Below, piece after piece: positions 1 through 10,832 of a stretch of 58,367 bases of DNA. The stretch spans positions 1 through 58,367 of the forward strand of contig CAICTM010000580.1 of NCBI GenBank assembly GCA_903772945.1, given 5' to 3'. The first letter of the stretch is position 1, and each line of letters begins with the position of its first letter. The stretch comes from Seminavis robusta. Lineage: Eukaryota; Bacillariophyta; Bacillariophyceae; Naviculales; Naviculaceae. The translations under genes and the position numbers were made by a program. The notes beneath the pieces were generated by a model. It made no database searches. It had not been told where the DNA came from and saw nothing but the letters and a program-made list of their open reading frames with translations.

Positions 1-347
1 CAATGAAGTCACAAAGATAATCTTCAGAGTTCTTCGATGACCGAATGAAAGCGGCCCCTATAAATATTAGAGTCATCGATTCCACTATTAATATGCACTT
101 CTCTATTTTGACAGGAGGTTAACGAAAGGTTTCTTGCGCAAAGTCGCAAAGTGCCACTGACTTTTTTGGTCAATGGTACGTTGCGTAGGCACAAACAAAT
201 CCTCATGTATGTAGCATAGCATCTACCAGTTCTTCTGTGAGGTTTTGACAGTCCTTGGAGATCCAAGCATAGCACTGAGCACGAGAAGGTGTGCCATAAA
301 TCTAGCCAGGACAACAGGAGCAAAACAAAACAAATCTATCCAACGAA

Positions 348-848
348 ATGCAGCTTTTGACCGCCCCAACAGAGAGGAGACTGACCCAATCTCACAGAAT
401 GGTGTCTTCTGCGAAGAGAGTGCCTCACAAGGCGAAACCAACCATTGGCAGAAAGCGCGTGAGATTCGAAGAACAACGAAACAAGATCATTGCCAAGGAC
501 CAAGGAACGTCCCTTGAAGATGCTTGGTACAACCATAAAGAATATCGCAGCTTCCAGATGGACGCACGAAGAACGGTCCTCGCTTTTGTAAAGACGGGGA
601 CGGATCCCGCCCTTGTGGATCCTTCTCAGTTCTGTTTGCGCGGGCTTGAAAAACACCAGATTCCATCAAAGGCCCGAGCACTGTACAAATCTCAAAATCG
701 ACACTTTATCCGGCTGATTGTTTGTGAGCACGTTCGCTTGCAGAAACAAGGCAGCCAGGACGTAGATGGGCAACTGCAGGCAATGTCGTCCATGTATACT
801 GTCCCGGCAAAGGCATACGCTATGCACTTGGCCACCCACACATACTAA
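348..848 (+). CDS. Small conserved protein of the WY/RGLE (LWWS-type) family
   Basis: This is a 166-residue intronless protein of unknown function. Near residue 38 it has a basic RVRFEE segment. An acidic-aromatic WYNHKEY motif follows, then FCLRGLE, then a helical stretch rich in Arg and Gln. The same order (basic VxF, aromatic W/Y pair, C/SRGLE, Arg-rich helix with Q, C-terminal Tyr/Ala segment) occurs in the proteins at 37815-39344 and 54389-55150, so I place all three in one family. That grouping is inference from motifs. The start could be the Met at 348 or the in-frame Met at 399, which sits just before the basic segment. It has no signal peptide or membrane segment, and the basic N-terminus would suit a nuclear or nucleic-acid-associated protein. 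It is shorter than the other two members and lacks their GEGDA tail. Confidence 0.6.
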   Translation: MQLLTAPTERRLTQSHRMVSSAKRVPHKAKPTIGRKRVRFEEQRNKIIAKDQGTSLEDAWYNHKEYRSFQMDARRTVLAFVKTGTDPALVDPSQFCLRGLEKHQIPSKARALYKSQNRHFIRLIVCEHVRLQKQGSQDVDGQLQAMSSMYTVPAKAYAMHLATHTY

Positions 849-1086
849 ACGAATCCGGCAGAAACAAATTTTGGGACTGTTGGGTTTTACGCATGGGTGC
901 GCAGTCCATTCTCCTTAGTTCCTCCGAATTGTTCATTTTCTTATTCATACTGGTACGCGACGCCATAAATAGAGTTCCATTCAAGTTTTTAGCAATTTTT
1001 GATTCTTCTAGCTAGCTACCGTAGGATATGGGCTATCTTGGTTCGGTAAGTATGGTACGAGTGGCAGCAAATCCCCCGCGGCCACT

Positions 1087-1420
1087 ATGGCAGCCACATC
1101 TGACCACTCCAAGCCAACACCAGTGTCATCGCCAGGCCCCGCCGCCGGATCAACCCCCGAACCAAGTCCTGGCCCAACGCCCGGACCTCTGGACCTACTC
1201 CAGATTCTACACCTGAACCTGCCCCTGGTCCATCTCCAGACCCCGATTGTTGCCACACCTGGACCAAGACCAGGACCCACCCCTAGTAGACCAGCACAAC
1301 AGCTACCAGCACTCATACCAACTCCAGGGCCTACTGCGGTACGGTAGTACCCCTCGACCCACTCCAGGTCACAACAGGACTTACCTCTGGTGCATCTCCA
1401 GGCTCCACTCCTGGGCCTAG
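1087..1420 (+). pseudogene. Broken proline-rich (PGPTP) low-complexity tract
   Basis: The DNA is built from cctggacc/ccaactcc-like units that translate as PSPGPTPGP-type repeats. The proline-rich reading changes frame near position 1185: upstream it is read from 1087, downstream the PTPDSTPEPAPGPSPDPD reading is in another frame. The last part reads PGP in scattered frames up to about 1420. Such linkers are common in secreted wall or adhesive proteins, so this may be the relic of one, but no folded domain is visible. The rest of 849-1821 holds a weak 82-codon ORF at 1446-1694 with no recognisable feature. Confidence 0.3.
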
Positions 1421-1821
1421 ATCCTGTCTCTTTTAATTAATGTAGTTGAACTGGCTTGCTCAGCACCCTTGTTTTAATATTGATGCAACTGAGTTCATTG
1501 TCGCTAGCAAAGCATGGAATCCAGTTGTTCAAAGCAAGTGCGCATATAAGGCATCGATCCTCACCGCAAGAAGCTGGCAGCATGTTGTCAACGGCCCAGA
1601 CCAAGGCAAAGTAGAAAATCTCAAGATGACGAAGGCAAGCAGTTTAGGCCTACCGGTACCGGAGCACTACTCTTTAAATTATGAAAATACTTAATGGGCA
1701 CTATGTCGTCGTCGATGTCCTGTATGAACACCACCCCGCTGCTATGTCAAACTTGGATAACTTGTTTTGCCGCTGCCGTACCGAATGATAATTGACAAGA
1801 GGGGCGAGGATGCGAGGATGG

Positions 1822-2835
1822 CTAAAGAGTGGAACTGTCAATGACTGACAGCGCGTTGCTTCGGAGTTCAGCGGCCGTGGTAGCAATTTTGGGGAATGCC
1901 AGTGGAATTCCTACCAAACCATCCGTTGTGATGGTAGAAATACCCGTAGAAGTACCAGCGTTGGAATCATCTGCCAACAATTGAGCCTGTACAATGATGC
2001 CGGCAGGTCCAACAGCAGTAACCACAGCATCCTCCACCAATGCCAAGGACGCGAGTCCAAGCCCAAACTTGGCCAAGAGTCGAATTTCATAAGCGAATTC
2101 TTCCTCGTTGAACAGTTCACGGAGTGTGTCACATTCTGCGGCTAGTTCGGGAGTAGCACAATCACTACTACTGCTCACCCACCAAGTGGGAAACTGCACG
2201 CTTTCGTTTGTGGTTTCCAGAAGCGTGTTGCTGAGTAGAGCGTCGTCGGTGTCTTGCGAATTGCCTTGATTCAATGCCTTCCATTCATCGTGCTGCAACA
2301 CAAGTTCTGCTTGCTGATCCAGTTCTTCAAAGTTGTCCAAGACACACTCGCCCAAAGACGCAGTGTCTGCGCAAGAATGGGGAAATTCGACGGGAACAGC
2401 CACGGCAGAACAGGATTCTCCTTCGCATAAGCTGGCTTCCACTTCCATGTGTTTGTCATCAAAGCCCACCACCGAGACATCTTCAATTCGCGATAATTCC
2501 AAGGCGTGTCCCTGTGGAGGAAAGGCGGACACGATGCGCGCCAAAGCTCCCTTGTGACGGTTCATGTAGCCTTGGGTATTAATGGATGCTTGCGTTTGCT
2601 GCTGCTCACCAGTGTCTCCCCCTACAAGCCCTGACACGATATCCTCGTCGTCCTCATCTCCCGTTCCATAGTAGTAAAGGGATCTTTTGGATGGAATTCG
2701 GGAAATACTGACCCCTGAGATTCCCCTGGAGGTGAAAGTACATGTACTGGTAATTGACCTTGGAGCAACCGAGAAGGACTCGGCAAGGGCCATCCAGAAA
2801 AGGATAAGGAGAGAAGCGCCTTGATAACTGTGCAT
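1822..2835 (-). CDS. Secretory/plastid-type protein with a DUF2470-like segment
   Basis: The protein has 337 residues if started at the Met at 2835, which begins a clear signal peptide (hydrophobic 7-18) ending AESFSVAP. A Phe after the predicted cleavage site is the hallmark of diatom plastid-targeting presequences. An upstream in-frame ATG would bury that signal, so I chose 2835. Residues about 90-156 carry NRHKGALARIVSAF, then ELSRIEDVSVVGFDDKHMEVE, then AVAVPVEFP. This order resembles DUF2470, a small domain of heme-oxygenase-like and plastid proteins (an Asn-His helix, a GxD/GFD strand, a closing hydrophobic-FP strand). The assignment is by eye. The rest is acidic, with a C-terminal hydrophobic helix pair around LLAKFGLGLASLALVEDAVVTAVG that could be amphipathic or membrane-associated. 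The gene is divergent from the acetyltransferase gene. Confidence 0.55.
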   Translation of the reverse strand: MHSYQGASLLILFWMALAESFSVAPRSITSTCTFTSRGISGVSISRIPSKRSLYYYGTGDEDDEDIVSGLVGGDTGEQQQTQASINTQGYMNRHKGALARIVSAFPPQGHALELSRIEDVSVVGFDDKHMEVEASLCEGESCSAVAVPVEFPHSCADTASLGECVLDNFEELDQQAELVLQHDEWKALNQGNSQDTDDALLSNTLLETTNESVQFPTWWVSSSSDCATPELAAECDTLRELFNEEEFAYEIRLLAKFGLGLASLALVEDAVVTAVGPAGIIVQAQLLADDSNAGTSTGISTITTDGLVGIPLAFPKIATTAAELRSNALSVIDSSTL

Positions 2836-4311
2836 GGTGTTAGAACTGGTCGGTACGGTACGGTGGATAAGATAGGATGGTTGATGTAAATTAACTATCG
2901 TATGTTGCCAGAGCCAGCTACTACTTGGAGTATGGGTTGAGTTGATAGATGGTTGATGCCTTGATGTTTTTGGCTGTGTGTTACTCACAGTACCTGGTGG
3001 GTTATCGGTAGTGGTGCATGAGAAGCGAACAACAACATGGGAAGAGGTATCTTCGGTGTCTGTCGGGCAGCTGTCGTTTACTTCCGACGCACATTTACTC
3101 TAAATATAGCTCTAACCTTGATGTAGTTTAGTGGCATGTACCCCAATCGTGCGCACTTGTTTTTCGCTTTTGGTCCCTCGGTTTGCTCACAATTCCAAAA
3201 CACACTCCGAAACAACGCGAAAGCCAAATAACAATATTATTTCAACTCTGTTACGGTAAGTCCTTAGCTAGCTACGGTAGCTAGTCACACACGTGAAAAC
3301 AACGTCAGTGACCCTTGCAAGCGAGCCAGCCATCGCATTGCTCGTCGCTTAAGTGGCTCCTTAAATCTCCCGCCAAGCCCGCCACCTCCCGCTTCTCCAT
3401 CACAGTCGATTGGCCCTCAGCCATCCCGTCTGCGCGGCTCTCTGTCTGGCTGATCGAAAAGGAACGAAATTCCTTTCATCCGTGGCTACCGTTGTTATCG
3501 TGTCGTGAAGGGACGAAGCATCTTTGCATCATCTGTTTGTGGTCCTTGAGCTCCGCAGTCACCGTTTGATCAGAGCAGCAGCAGTAGTGTACGTGATGAA
3601 ATCTGTCTGTTCGTCTTGTTGAATTGGAAGGAAGGACCATGGCGGCTTGTTACTCTTCTTGTCCGCATCTTCGTCGCCGTCTGTCCTTCGACTCTGTAGA
3701 ATCCTACGTGATGTGTACGAGCGCGGCATGGAATTCTTCCATCGCGCGACTCGTGGGAAAGTTGTTGGAAGCAGCCGACCGTCGTGTTGTTCTGCTGTCT
3801 TTGTTGATGGCTAGCTAGAGCTAGCTAGCAGTGAGGCAATCGTGTCGCCAAGACTCCGTGTCAATGCCGACTGCTGTAGTCGATGTGGTTGCTGGATGAC
3901 AAAAGAAAGAACATCCCTTGGACTCGACTGACTGACTCGTCGCTAACCTCTCCCTCCTTGTCTTGTTGCTTGTTCCTTGTTCCTTGTGGTCTCGCAGAAC
4001 AGAACGCTACTCGTACAGTACGGAACTCAGCTTACTTGACCTGAACGGAACTGAGGTGAATTACTTCAGTCAACCAACCAATCAATCTACATCTCCTTTA
4101 TGATCGCACGGATATAGCAAGCAGAGGGGGACTTATCATTCCAACAGAAGAAAGAACAAAAGGGGCTTTAGCGCTCAATTCCATTCTTGTATCATCAAAT
4201 CAACAACAAACAAAAAAGAAACAAAAAGAAAAAACAAGTGAACAAGTGCTGCATCAGCGTGGCAAGATCCTAGAGGACTACTGCACTGCTGCCTGTGTTT
4301 GTTGATTGATT
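2836..4311. other. Divergent intergenic region upstream of the acetyltransferase gene
   Basis: This stretch separates two divergent genes and must contain both promoters. I see no TATA box that I would defend. It holds a (CTAG)n palindrome near 3810-3833, TC-rich stretches, and a purine/A-rich leader (4140-4240) directly before the acetyltransferase start, which looks like 5' untranslated sequence. Two ORFs of 64-84 codons inside it show no domain or codon pattern that suggests a real gene. Confidence 0.4.
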
Positions 4312-7300
4312 ATGCAAACCGCGCAGCCTCATGCACCACCAGCGGGAGCTCCGCCGCCACCGCCGCCTTCGACGATGCAGCCTGTTGCCCCGGCGCCCAT
4401 CAACGGAACCAACGACATGGCAGCTTCGCACGGACAGGTAGCCGCAGCCAACATGCAGCATACGCAGTACCAACCACAGCCTCAGCAGTACCAGCATCAG
4501 CCGCCTCCACAGCATCACCAGCATCACGCCCCAGCTCCACCTCCTCCTGTCCAACATCATGCTCCTGCCCCGCCACCTCCAGCTCAGCATCATCACCAAT
4601 ACCAGCAACCACCACCACAACAGCATCAGCCGCCCCCACATCATGCTCCCGCCCCTCCCCCTCCTCAGCATCATCATCAGCACCAACAACATCACGCCCC
4701 TGCTCCACCACCCACCCCAAGCATCAAAAAAAAAAAAACACCCCCACAGCAACAACAACAACAACAACATCCACCCCAACAGCACTATCAACAGCCGCCG
4801 CCTCCTCAGCAAGTACAAACTAGCTACGGACAGCCACCGCCACCGATGCAGCCAGGACAGCCTCAGCAGCAACCGCCTCCCCAACAACAGGCACCGCCTC
4901 AGCAACATCACTATCCACACCAGGGACTTAACGGGGGGTGGCAAAGCGACAAGGACTATCAGGAGCGACGGAAAATGATTGCCAAAATGTACGTTTCTAG
5001 CTAGCTAGTTAGACCAGACAAAAGGATGTGGCTATGTCAAGCTATGTCAAAGCTAGCTAGCAAATAGGAATACTCACACTGTTTTCTTCCTCTTCTTGTT
5101 GTGTGCCTCGCTAGTGTTCATCTCTTGCAACAACGGAAACCAAATGCGCCTCAGGAATGGCTCAAGAAACTACCCCAAATGGCAAAGCGATTGGAAGAAT
5201 CCTTGTATCGATCTGCCAAGTCGTTCGAACAGTACAATGATGCAAGCACACTCAAACATCGGCTTCAACAGCTAGCTGTTAACATTGGTATGAAGACGAA
5301 GAAGATGCAGCAAGCACAAATCGCGCAGCAAAAGCTCCAACAACCGCCTCCACCTCGCCAGTATCAGCAACAGCAACAGCAAGCTCAGTACAGGCCTCCC
5401 CCGGCTACGCAACAACCACCTCAACAGCTACACAGGCCACCGGCACCACAGCCGGTTCAAGCTAGGCCACCAGCACCGCAGCAACCGATTCAGCAACGGC
5501 AACAACCAATGCAACAACCACCACCGGTACCGCAAGCGCCAGCTCCACAACCACCACAACAGCCTCAGCAGCGGATGGTCAATGTAGCAGAAATCAACCC
5601 TATCATGGGAGGACCTCCGCCTAGTCAGCCTCCACAGCACGTGCAGCCGGCACCAGCGCAACCACCAACTGCGCCGCCTCCGCATGGTCAACCGATCCAG
5701 TACCATCCTCAACCAGCACCCGCGCCCCCACCGGCAGCACCAGCTCCTCAGCCACCAGCGCCAGGCCAAAATGGAGTACGTCCACCAGCAGGGACGGGAG
5801 GTAGACAGGTTTCGGATCGGCAACAAGTCTTGCGCCATCAACAACAGCGGTTGTTGCTTCTTAGACATGCAGCGAAATGCCAGCATGAAGACGGCCGGTG
5901 TCCTGTTACGCCTCATTGTGCCGGAATGAAGAGACTGTGGAAACACATTGCCGAGTGTAAAGACCAAAAGTGTCTCGTGCCGCACTGCGTTAGCTCTAGG
6001 TATGTGCTTAGCCACTACCATCGATGCAAGGACGTTCGTTGTCCGGTATGTGGTCCTGTCCGGGAAGCAATCCATCGAAGTCACGAGAAACAAAAGCAGA
6101 TGCAGGCTTTGAAGCAACGGCATCAGCAAGCAGTGCAGCAAACTCAAATTCAAGCCGCTCCAGCGCCATCAAGTGCTCCGGCTCCGGTTGCACCAGCCGC
6201 TCCTTTGCCCCCGCAACCGTTGTCGTCTGGACCTGTTGCCGCCCCGATGGCTCACACCAGCATTGCTCCGGTGGGGTCCTCTGTTCCGGAACCACCAAAC
6301 AAACGGCAAAAAACGGCATCTGGCGTCCCAGCACAGCCGTATCCTCCGCCCCCTCCACAGCCGGGTGTTCCTGTGGCTCCGCAACAACCCATGCATCAGC
6401 CTTCCAGTGTTCCCCCGGGAGTACCACCGCCCAGCCAATATCAGTATCCTCCACAACCCGGCGCACCTGTGCCTGTTCCCGTGCAGCAACCACAGCCAGC
6501 GGTTGCCGTTGTGCCAGTGCCAGGAGCCCAGCCACCTGCAGTACCTTCGGCGCCCGCTGGACCAAAACCTGCAGTTTCCGGTGCTCCAGGCATTGCTTTT
6601 CAGAATGGGCAGGTCATCACTCCAAAGTACACAGGCCCGAAGCCGCAGGAAGATCATACTCTTATCAACTGTTTCTCAGTCGCTCAAATCGAAACGCACA
6701 TCGCGTCGCTCAACAAAGGGTTGCGGCTTCCTCCTCAGAAGCTCAAGGCGAAATGTCTGGATGTGCTAAAATCGCTGCAATCTCACCAGCACGGCTGGGT
6801 CTTCAATAGCCCTGTCGACCCTGTCGAGCTGGGGCTTCCGGACTACTTTGAAGTCATCAAACGTCCTATGGATCTCGGAACTATCAGGAAAAAATTAGAG
6901 AACGGCTGTTATCATTCCCTGGATGAATTTGAGAACCACTGCCACTTGACCTTCGACAACGCGATGCTTTACAATCCACAGGGCTCGGTTGTCTACAACA
7001 TGGCAGAAGAAATGAAAGCGAAGTTCGAGCAAGACTACCAAAACCTCCTCAAGGTGCTCAACGCAGAAGAAGATGTGAAGCGCAGAAATGGAGAAGCTTG
7101 TGTGCTGTGTGGATGCGAGAAGCTGATCTTTGAGCCTCCCGTGTTTTACTGCAATGGCCTAAACTGCCCTTCAAAGAGAATCCGGCGCAACAGCTACTAT
7201 TACGTTGGTGCCAACAATCAGTACCACTGGTGTCATCAGTGTTATCAGGAACTGAAAGACAACCAAGCTATCGAGCTTGGAGATGTCACCATCAAGAAGG

Positions 7301-10059
7301 AAGGGCTCACCAAGAAGAAGAATGATGAGGTGCACGAAGAGAGCTGGGTGCAGTGCGATCGCTGTGAAAGATGGATCCATCAAATCTGTGCACTGTTTAA
7401 CACAAGACAGAACAAGGACCAGCGTTCGGAATACGCTTGCCCACGTTGTACAATAGAAGAACGGAGAAAAAAGGGAGAACTCGAGGCAACATCTCAAACA
7501 CCAATGGCGGAAGACCTCCCCCGGACGAAGCTGTCGGAGTATTTGGAAGAGAACGTTCGAAAGAAGGTCAACGAGTACGTCGATGTGAACTCAAAACAAA
7601 AGGCGGAGGCAGAGGTAAGCCTAGGTATTTTTTGCCTTTTTGTGTTGTTTTGATGTGCTGAACTTTGTCTCACCTATTATTTCGTTGACTGACAGCAAAT
7701 TCCGCTGGAAGAAGCCAGGAAGGCTCTCGAAATGGGTGGGCACATTACCATTCGTCAAGTCACGTCGATGGATCGAAAATTGGAGGTGCGAGAGCGCATG
7801 AAACGCAGATATGCGTTCAAAAACTATCCGGACGAGTTCAACTTTCGTTGCAAGTGCATCGTGGTGTTCCAAAATCTCGATGGCGTGGATGTGATATTGT
7901 TTGGGCTGTATGTCTACGAGCACGATGAAAAGAATGCGTTACCGAACAAACGGACGGTGTACATTTCCTACCTCGATAGCGTTCATTACATGAGGCCACG
8001 AAAGATGAGAACTTTCATCTACCATGAGATTTTGGTATCATACTTGGACTATGTTCGCAAGCGTGGGTTTTCTTCTGCCCACATCTGGGCGTGCCCTCCA
8101 CTCAAGGGGGACGACTATATCCTTTATGCCAAGCCCGAGGATCAAAAGGTGCCAAAGGACGATCGCCTTCGACAGTGGTACATTGACATGCTCGTTGAGA
8201 GCCAGAAACGCGGTATCGTCGGCACTGTTACCAATATGTATGATCTTTATTTCTCCAACGAGAAAAACGACGCTACGGTGGTGCCCTACATGGACGGCGA
8301 TTACTTTCCTGCAGAGGTGGAGAATATCATCAAGGACATCGAAGAAGGAAAGACAGGCAAGAAAGGAAAGGAACAGGGGAAGAAAAAGAAGGGAAACAAC
8401 AAGGCGAAGCAGAAGAAGAAAAATGGGCGTGGTGGCACTCGCTCCACTGGTCTCGACGAGCAGGCCTTGAAGGCGAGCGGCTTCGTCCCTCCAGGCACAG
8501 AAGCCAAGAGCGTTGAAGAAGGCGGGCGAGACTACGTCATGGTGAAACTCGGGGAAACAATCCAACCGATGAAGGAGAGTTTTATCGTTGCATTTCTTGC
8601 TTGGGAAGGGGCCAAGCGCGAGCACATGGTTGTCCCCAAGGAAATTGAGGAATATCGCAAGGAGCATGGAATCGTATCGGTCATTGGCAAGGACGACAGC
8701 GATGACGAATGCAAAAGTTTGAACGATGGGGCGAACGGCAAAACTCCACCAGTCGAGAAAGAGTCGGAAGAGAAGAAAGACGGCAACGACACATCCACAA
8801 ACGGTGACGTCAAAATGGAATCAGCCGACGGGTCTGCGGTGAAACAGGAGGAGACAGATGGCTCGCCACCACCAACGGATCAGGCCGAGAAACCCGCTTC
8901 TGCGGACGCGACAACCAATTCTTCAACCGCCGCGGTGAAAGAAGAGAAGCCCGACGAGGCAATGCCTGATGCCGGTGCGAATGATACAGCAGCCAAGGAC
9001 GGGAACGGTGCCACACAACCTGAGCCGGAGAAGCCTGCGGATGCCGCTGCAGCACCGGCAGCTGACCAGGATTCCGCTCAAGCTCCCGCCCCCGACCAAC
9101 CTCCTGCTGCAGTGAAGACTGAACCTGGCACTGAAGACGCCGCAGGAGCGCCAGAAGCAGGAGTACAACAAGGCGTGTCTCAGAGCGCCATGGCAATTCG
9201 CAAAGGGAAGTTTGCCGCCATGACCGCGAGGAAACGCGACCTAATGGGCAAGGATAAAGAGCCCGAAAAGGACGACAAGGACGCTAAAGACAAGGATAAA
9301 GAAAAAGAGAAGAAAGCCTCGAAGACCATCTACGTGAAAGATAGCCGTGGTCGCACTGTCAAGGTGATTGATGACGACGATGAAGAAATGGACTGTGAAT
9401 TTCTCAACAATCGTCAAGCCTTCTTGAATCTTTGTCAAGGAAACCACTACCAGTTCGATCACCTGCGCAGAGCCAAACATTCCTCCATGATGGTGCTGTG
9501 GCATCTTCATAATCGGGATGCTCCCAAGTTTGTTCAACAGTGCGCCACTTGCTCGCGAGAAATCCTGACGGGATACAGATTCCACTGCCCTACTTGCGCC
9601 GATTTCGATCAGTGCCAAGAATGCGTTCACAATCCAAAAGTCGCTAGGCATCCTCATCAGCTGAAGCCGATCCCAGTCGCTAGTGGTCAGCAGCCTGAGC
9701 TAACGGAGGAACAGAGGAAAGAGCGTCAGCGAAGCATTCAGCTGCATATGACTCTTTTGCAGCACGCAGCAACTTGCACTTCTCCAAAATGTCCATCGGC
9801 AAACTGTACGAAGATGAAGGGTCTGTTGAAGCATGGTGCCCAATGTCAGATCAAGGCAACAGGCGGTTGCAATGTGTGCAAGCGTATTTGGGCCCTTCTA
9901 CAGATCCATGCACGCCAATGCCGAGCTACGTCCTGCCCTGTTCCCAACTGCATGGCCATTCGCGAGAGAGTTCGGCAGCTAAAGAAGCAACAACAAGCGA
10001 TGGACGATCGTCGGCGTCTCCAAATGAACCAAGCTTACTCTGCTTCTTCCAGGAGATAG
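4312..10059 (+). CDS. CBP/p300-type (KAT11) histone acetyltransferase, three exons
   Basis: Exons are 4312-4988, 5115-7614 and 7696-10059, giving 1846 residues. The first intron (gtacgt...tag) restores the reading IAKIVHLLQQ, the second (gtaagc...cag) is in phase 0. Order of modules: P/Q/H-rich leader 1-205; KIX-like helical domain about 210-285; TAZ1 zinc finger about 460-546 (HCCC repeats); bromodomain about 765-875; Cys-rich RING/PHD region about 887-1010; KAT11 catalytic domain from about 1022; ZZ finger about 1674-1719; TAZ2 about 1739-1831. In the catalytic domain HIWACPP (W1190) and RQWYIDML (Y1221) match the p300 residues W1436 and Y1467, with the identical 31-residue spacing. A Lys-rich loop (about 1277-1307) sits where p300 has its autoinhibitory loop. 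A second insert of about 250 acidic/Pro-Ala residues (about 1370-1625) splits the domain. It should acetylate histones as a transcription coactivator in the nucleus. Confidence 0.93.
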
Positions 10060-10256
10060 ATAGGATGCGAAAATACTTTGCACTAGATCATTTTTATCAC
10101 ATTGCCGCAGAGACAAGGACTATGTTTGTGGCAACACAAAAGAAGATGGATTTTGCAAAAGCAGCCTGGGCATCTCTATTCTTTCATATCCAAATTGTGC
10201 TCTTGTAGTCTATTTCGTAGTATGCCCGAGCAAATCGTGTCGCACCCCGTTTCTGT

Positions 10257-10832
10257 TCATCTGTCGCGTTGTAGCCAATCGCCAGATGGTATTTGCTTGG
10301 ATTTGTTGCAATCTGGTCTATGGTAGACATAGGCGCGAACGACAGATCCTTCCTCTCCGATGGGCTCCCCTCCTAGTGTCCTTTTAGGATCACCAAGAAA
10401 TGCATCGGCTATGGCTCTCTGATACAGCCCAGAACCATCGGGCACGTATCCTTCTATGGAATCAAAGTGCTTCAACTTTCGCTGGAACAGCTCTGGATCA
10501 GCCGTCAGCACCCAACCGCTAACTCTGTTGGTGGTATCCTCTTTCGCATCGCCACTGCTGCATGTACCAAGAACCAAGGAAGCATAAGTATCTTCATAAA
10601 GCTTGGCACCAGGAACTGTGGCCGGCTGAGCTCTCACCCCAGATACCGCTTCTTGGGTCCAAGGCATGTTGGAGTCGTCGTCAGGGCGTAAACTGCCGTA
10701 ACAGAACACATGGCTGCAGTCTTGGTCCGTCATTGTGTTGCTTGTGCTCATCCAATGGCCAATCACGAGGCTTGATCTGTTTCCAAATGCATGTAGCAGC
10801 CACGAAGTTCTCAGATTTGGTACCACGATCAT
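10257..10832 (-). CDS. Gamma-glutamylcyclotransferase-like (AIG2-type) protein
   Basis: The 191-residue protein contains VFCYGSLRPD, the start of the GGCT fold with its YGSL substrate loop. Later it has TTNRVSGWVLTA and KHFDSIEGYVPDGSGLYQRA. The latter matches the family's acidic LDxxEG...YxR block, whose Glu is the catalytic general acid/base. These enzymes release 5-oxoproline from gamma-glutamyl amines or peptides, so a role in glutathione or isopeptide turnover is possible, but the substrate cannot be read from sequence. The ATG at 10832 is the first in frame; downstream Mets at 10751 or 10733 lie closer to the conserved fold and are plausible alternatives. It is convergent with the acetyltransferase gene, about 200 bp apart. 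Confidence 0.75.
   Translation of the reverse strand: MIVVPNLRTSWLLHAFGNRSSLVIGHWMSTSNTMTDQDCSHVFCYGSLRPDDDSNMPWTQEAVSGVRAQPATVPGAKLYEDTYASLVLGTCSSGDAKEDTTNRVSGWVLTADPELFQRKLKHFDSIEGYVPDGSGLYQRAIADAFLGDPKRTLGGEPIGEEGSVVRAYVYHRPDCNKSKQIPSGDWLQRDR

Noticed and set aside
2836..2988. Upstream in-frame start of the DUF2470-like gene
   Set aside because: It would place 51 residues before a clear signal peptide.
4270..4944. 224-codon minus-strand ORF, Trp/Leu/Arg-rich
   Set aside because: It is the antisense of the Pro/Gln/His-rich acetyltransferase leader, whose composition suppresses stops.
5428..6153. 241-codon minus-strand ORF
   Set aside because: Antisense shadow of the acetyltransferase exon with its TAZ1 domain.
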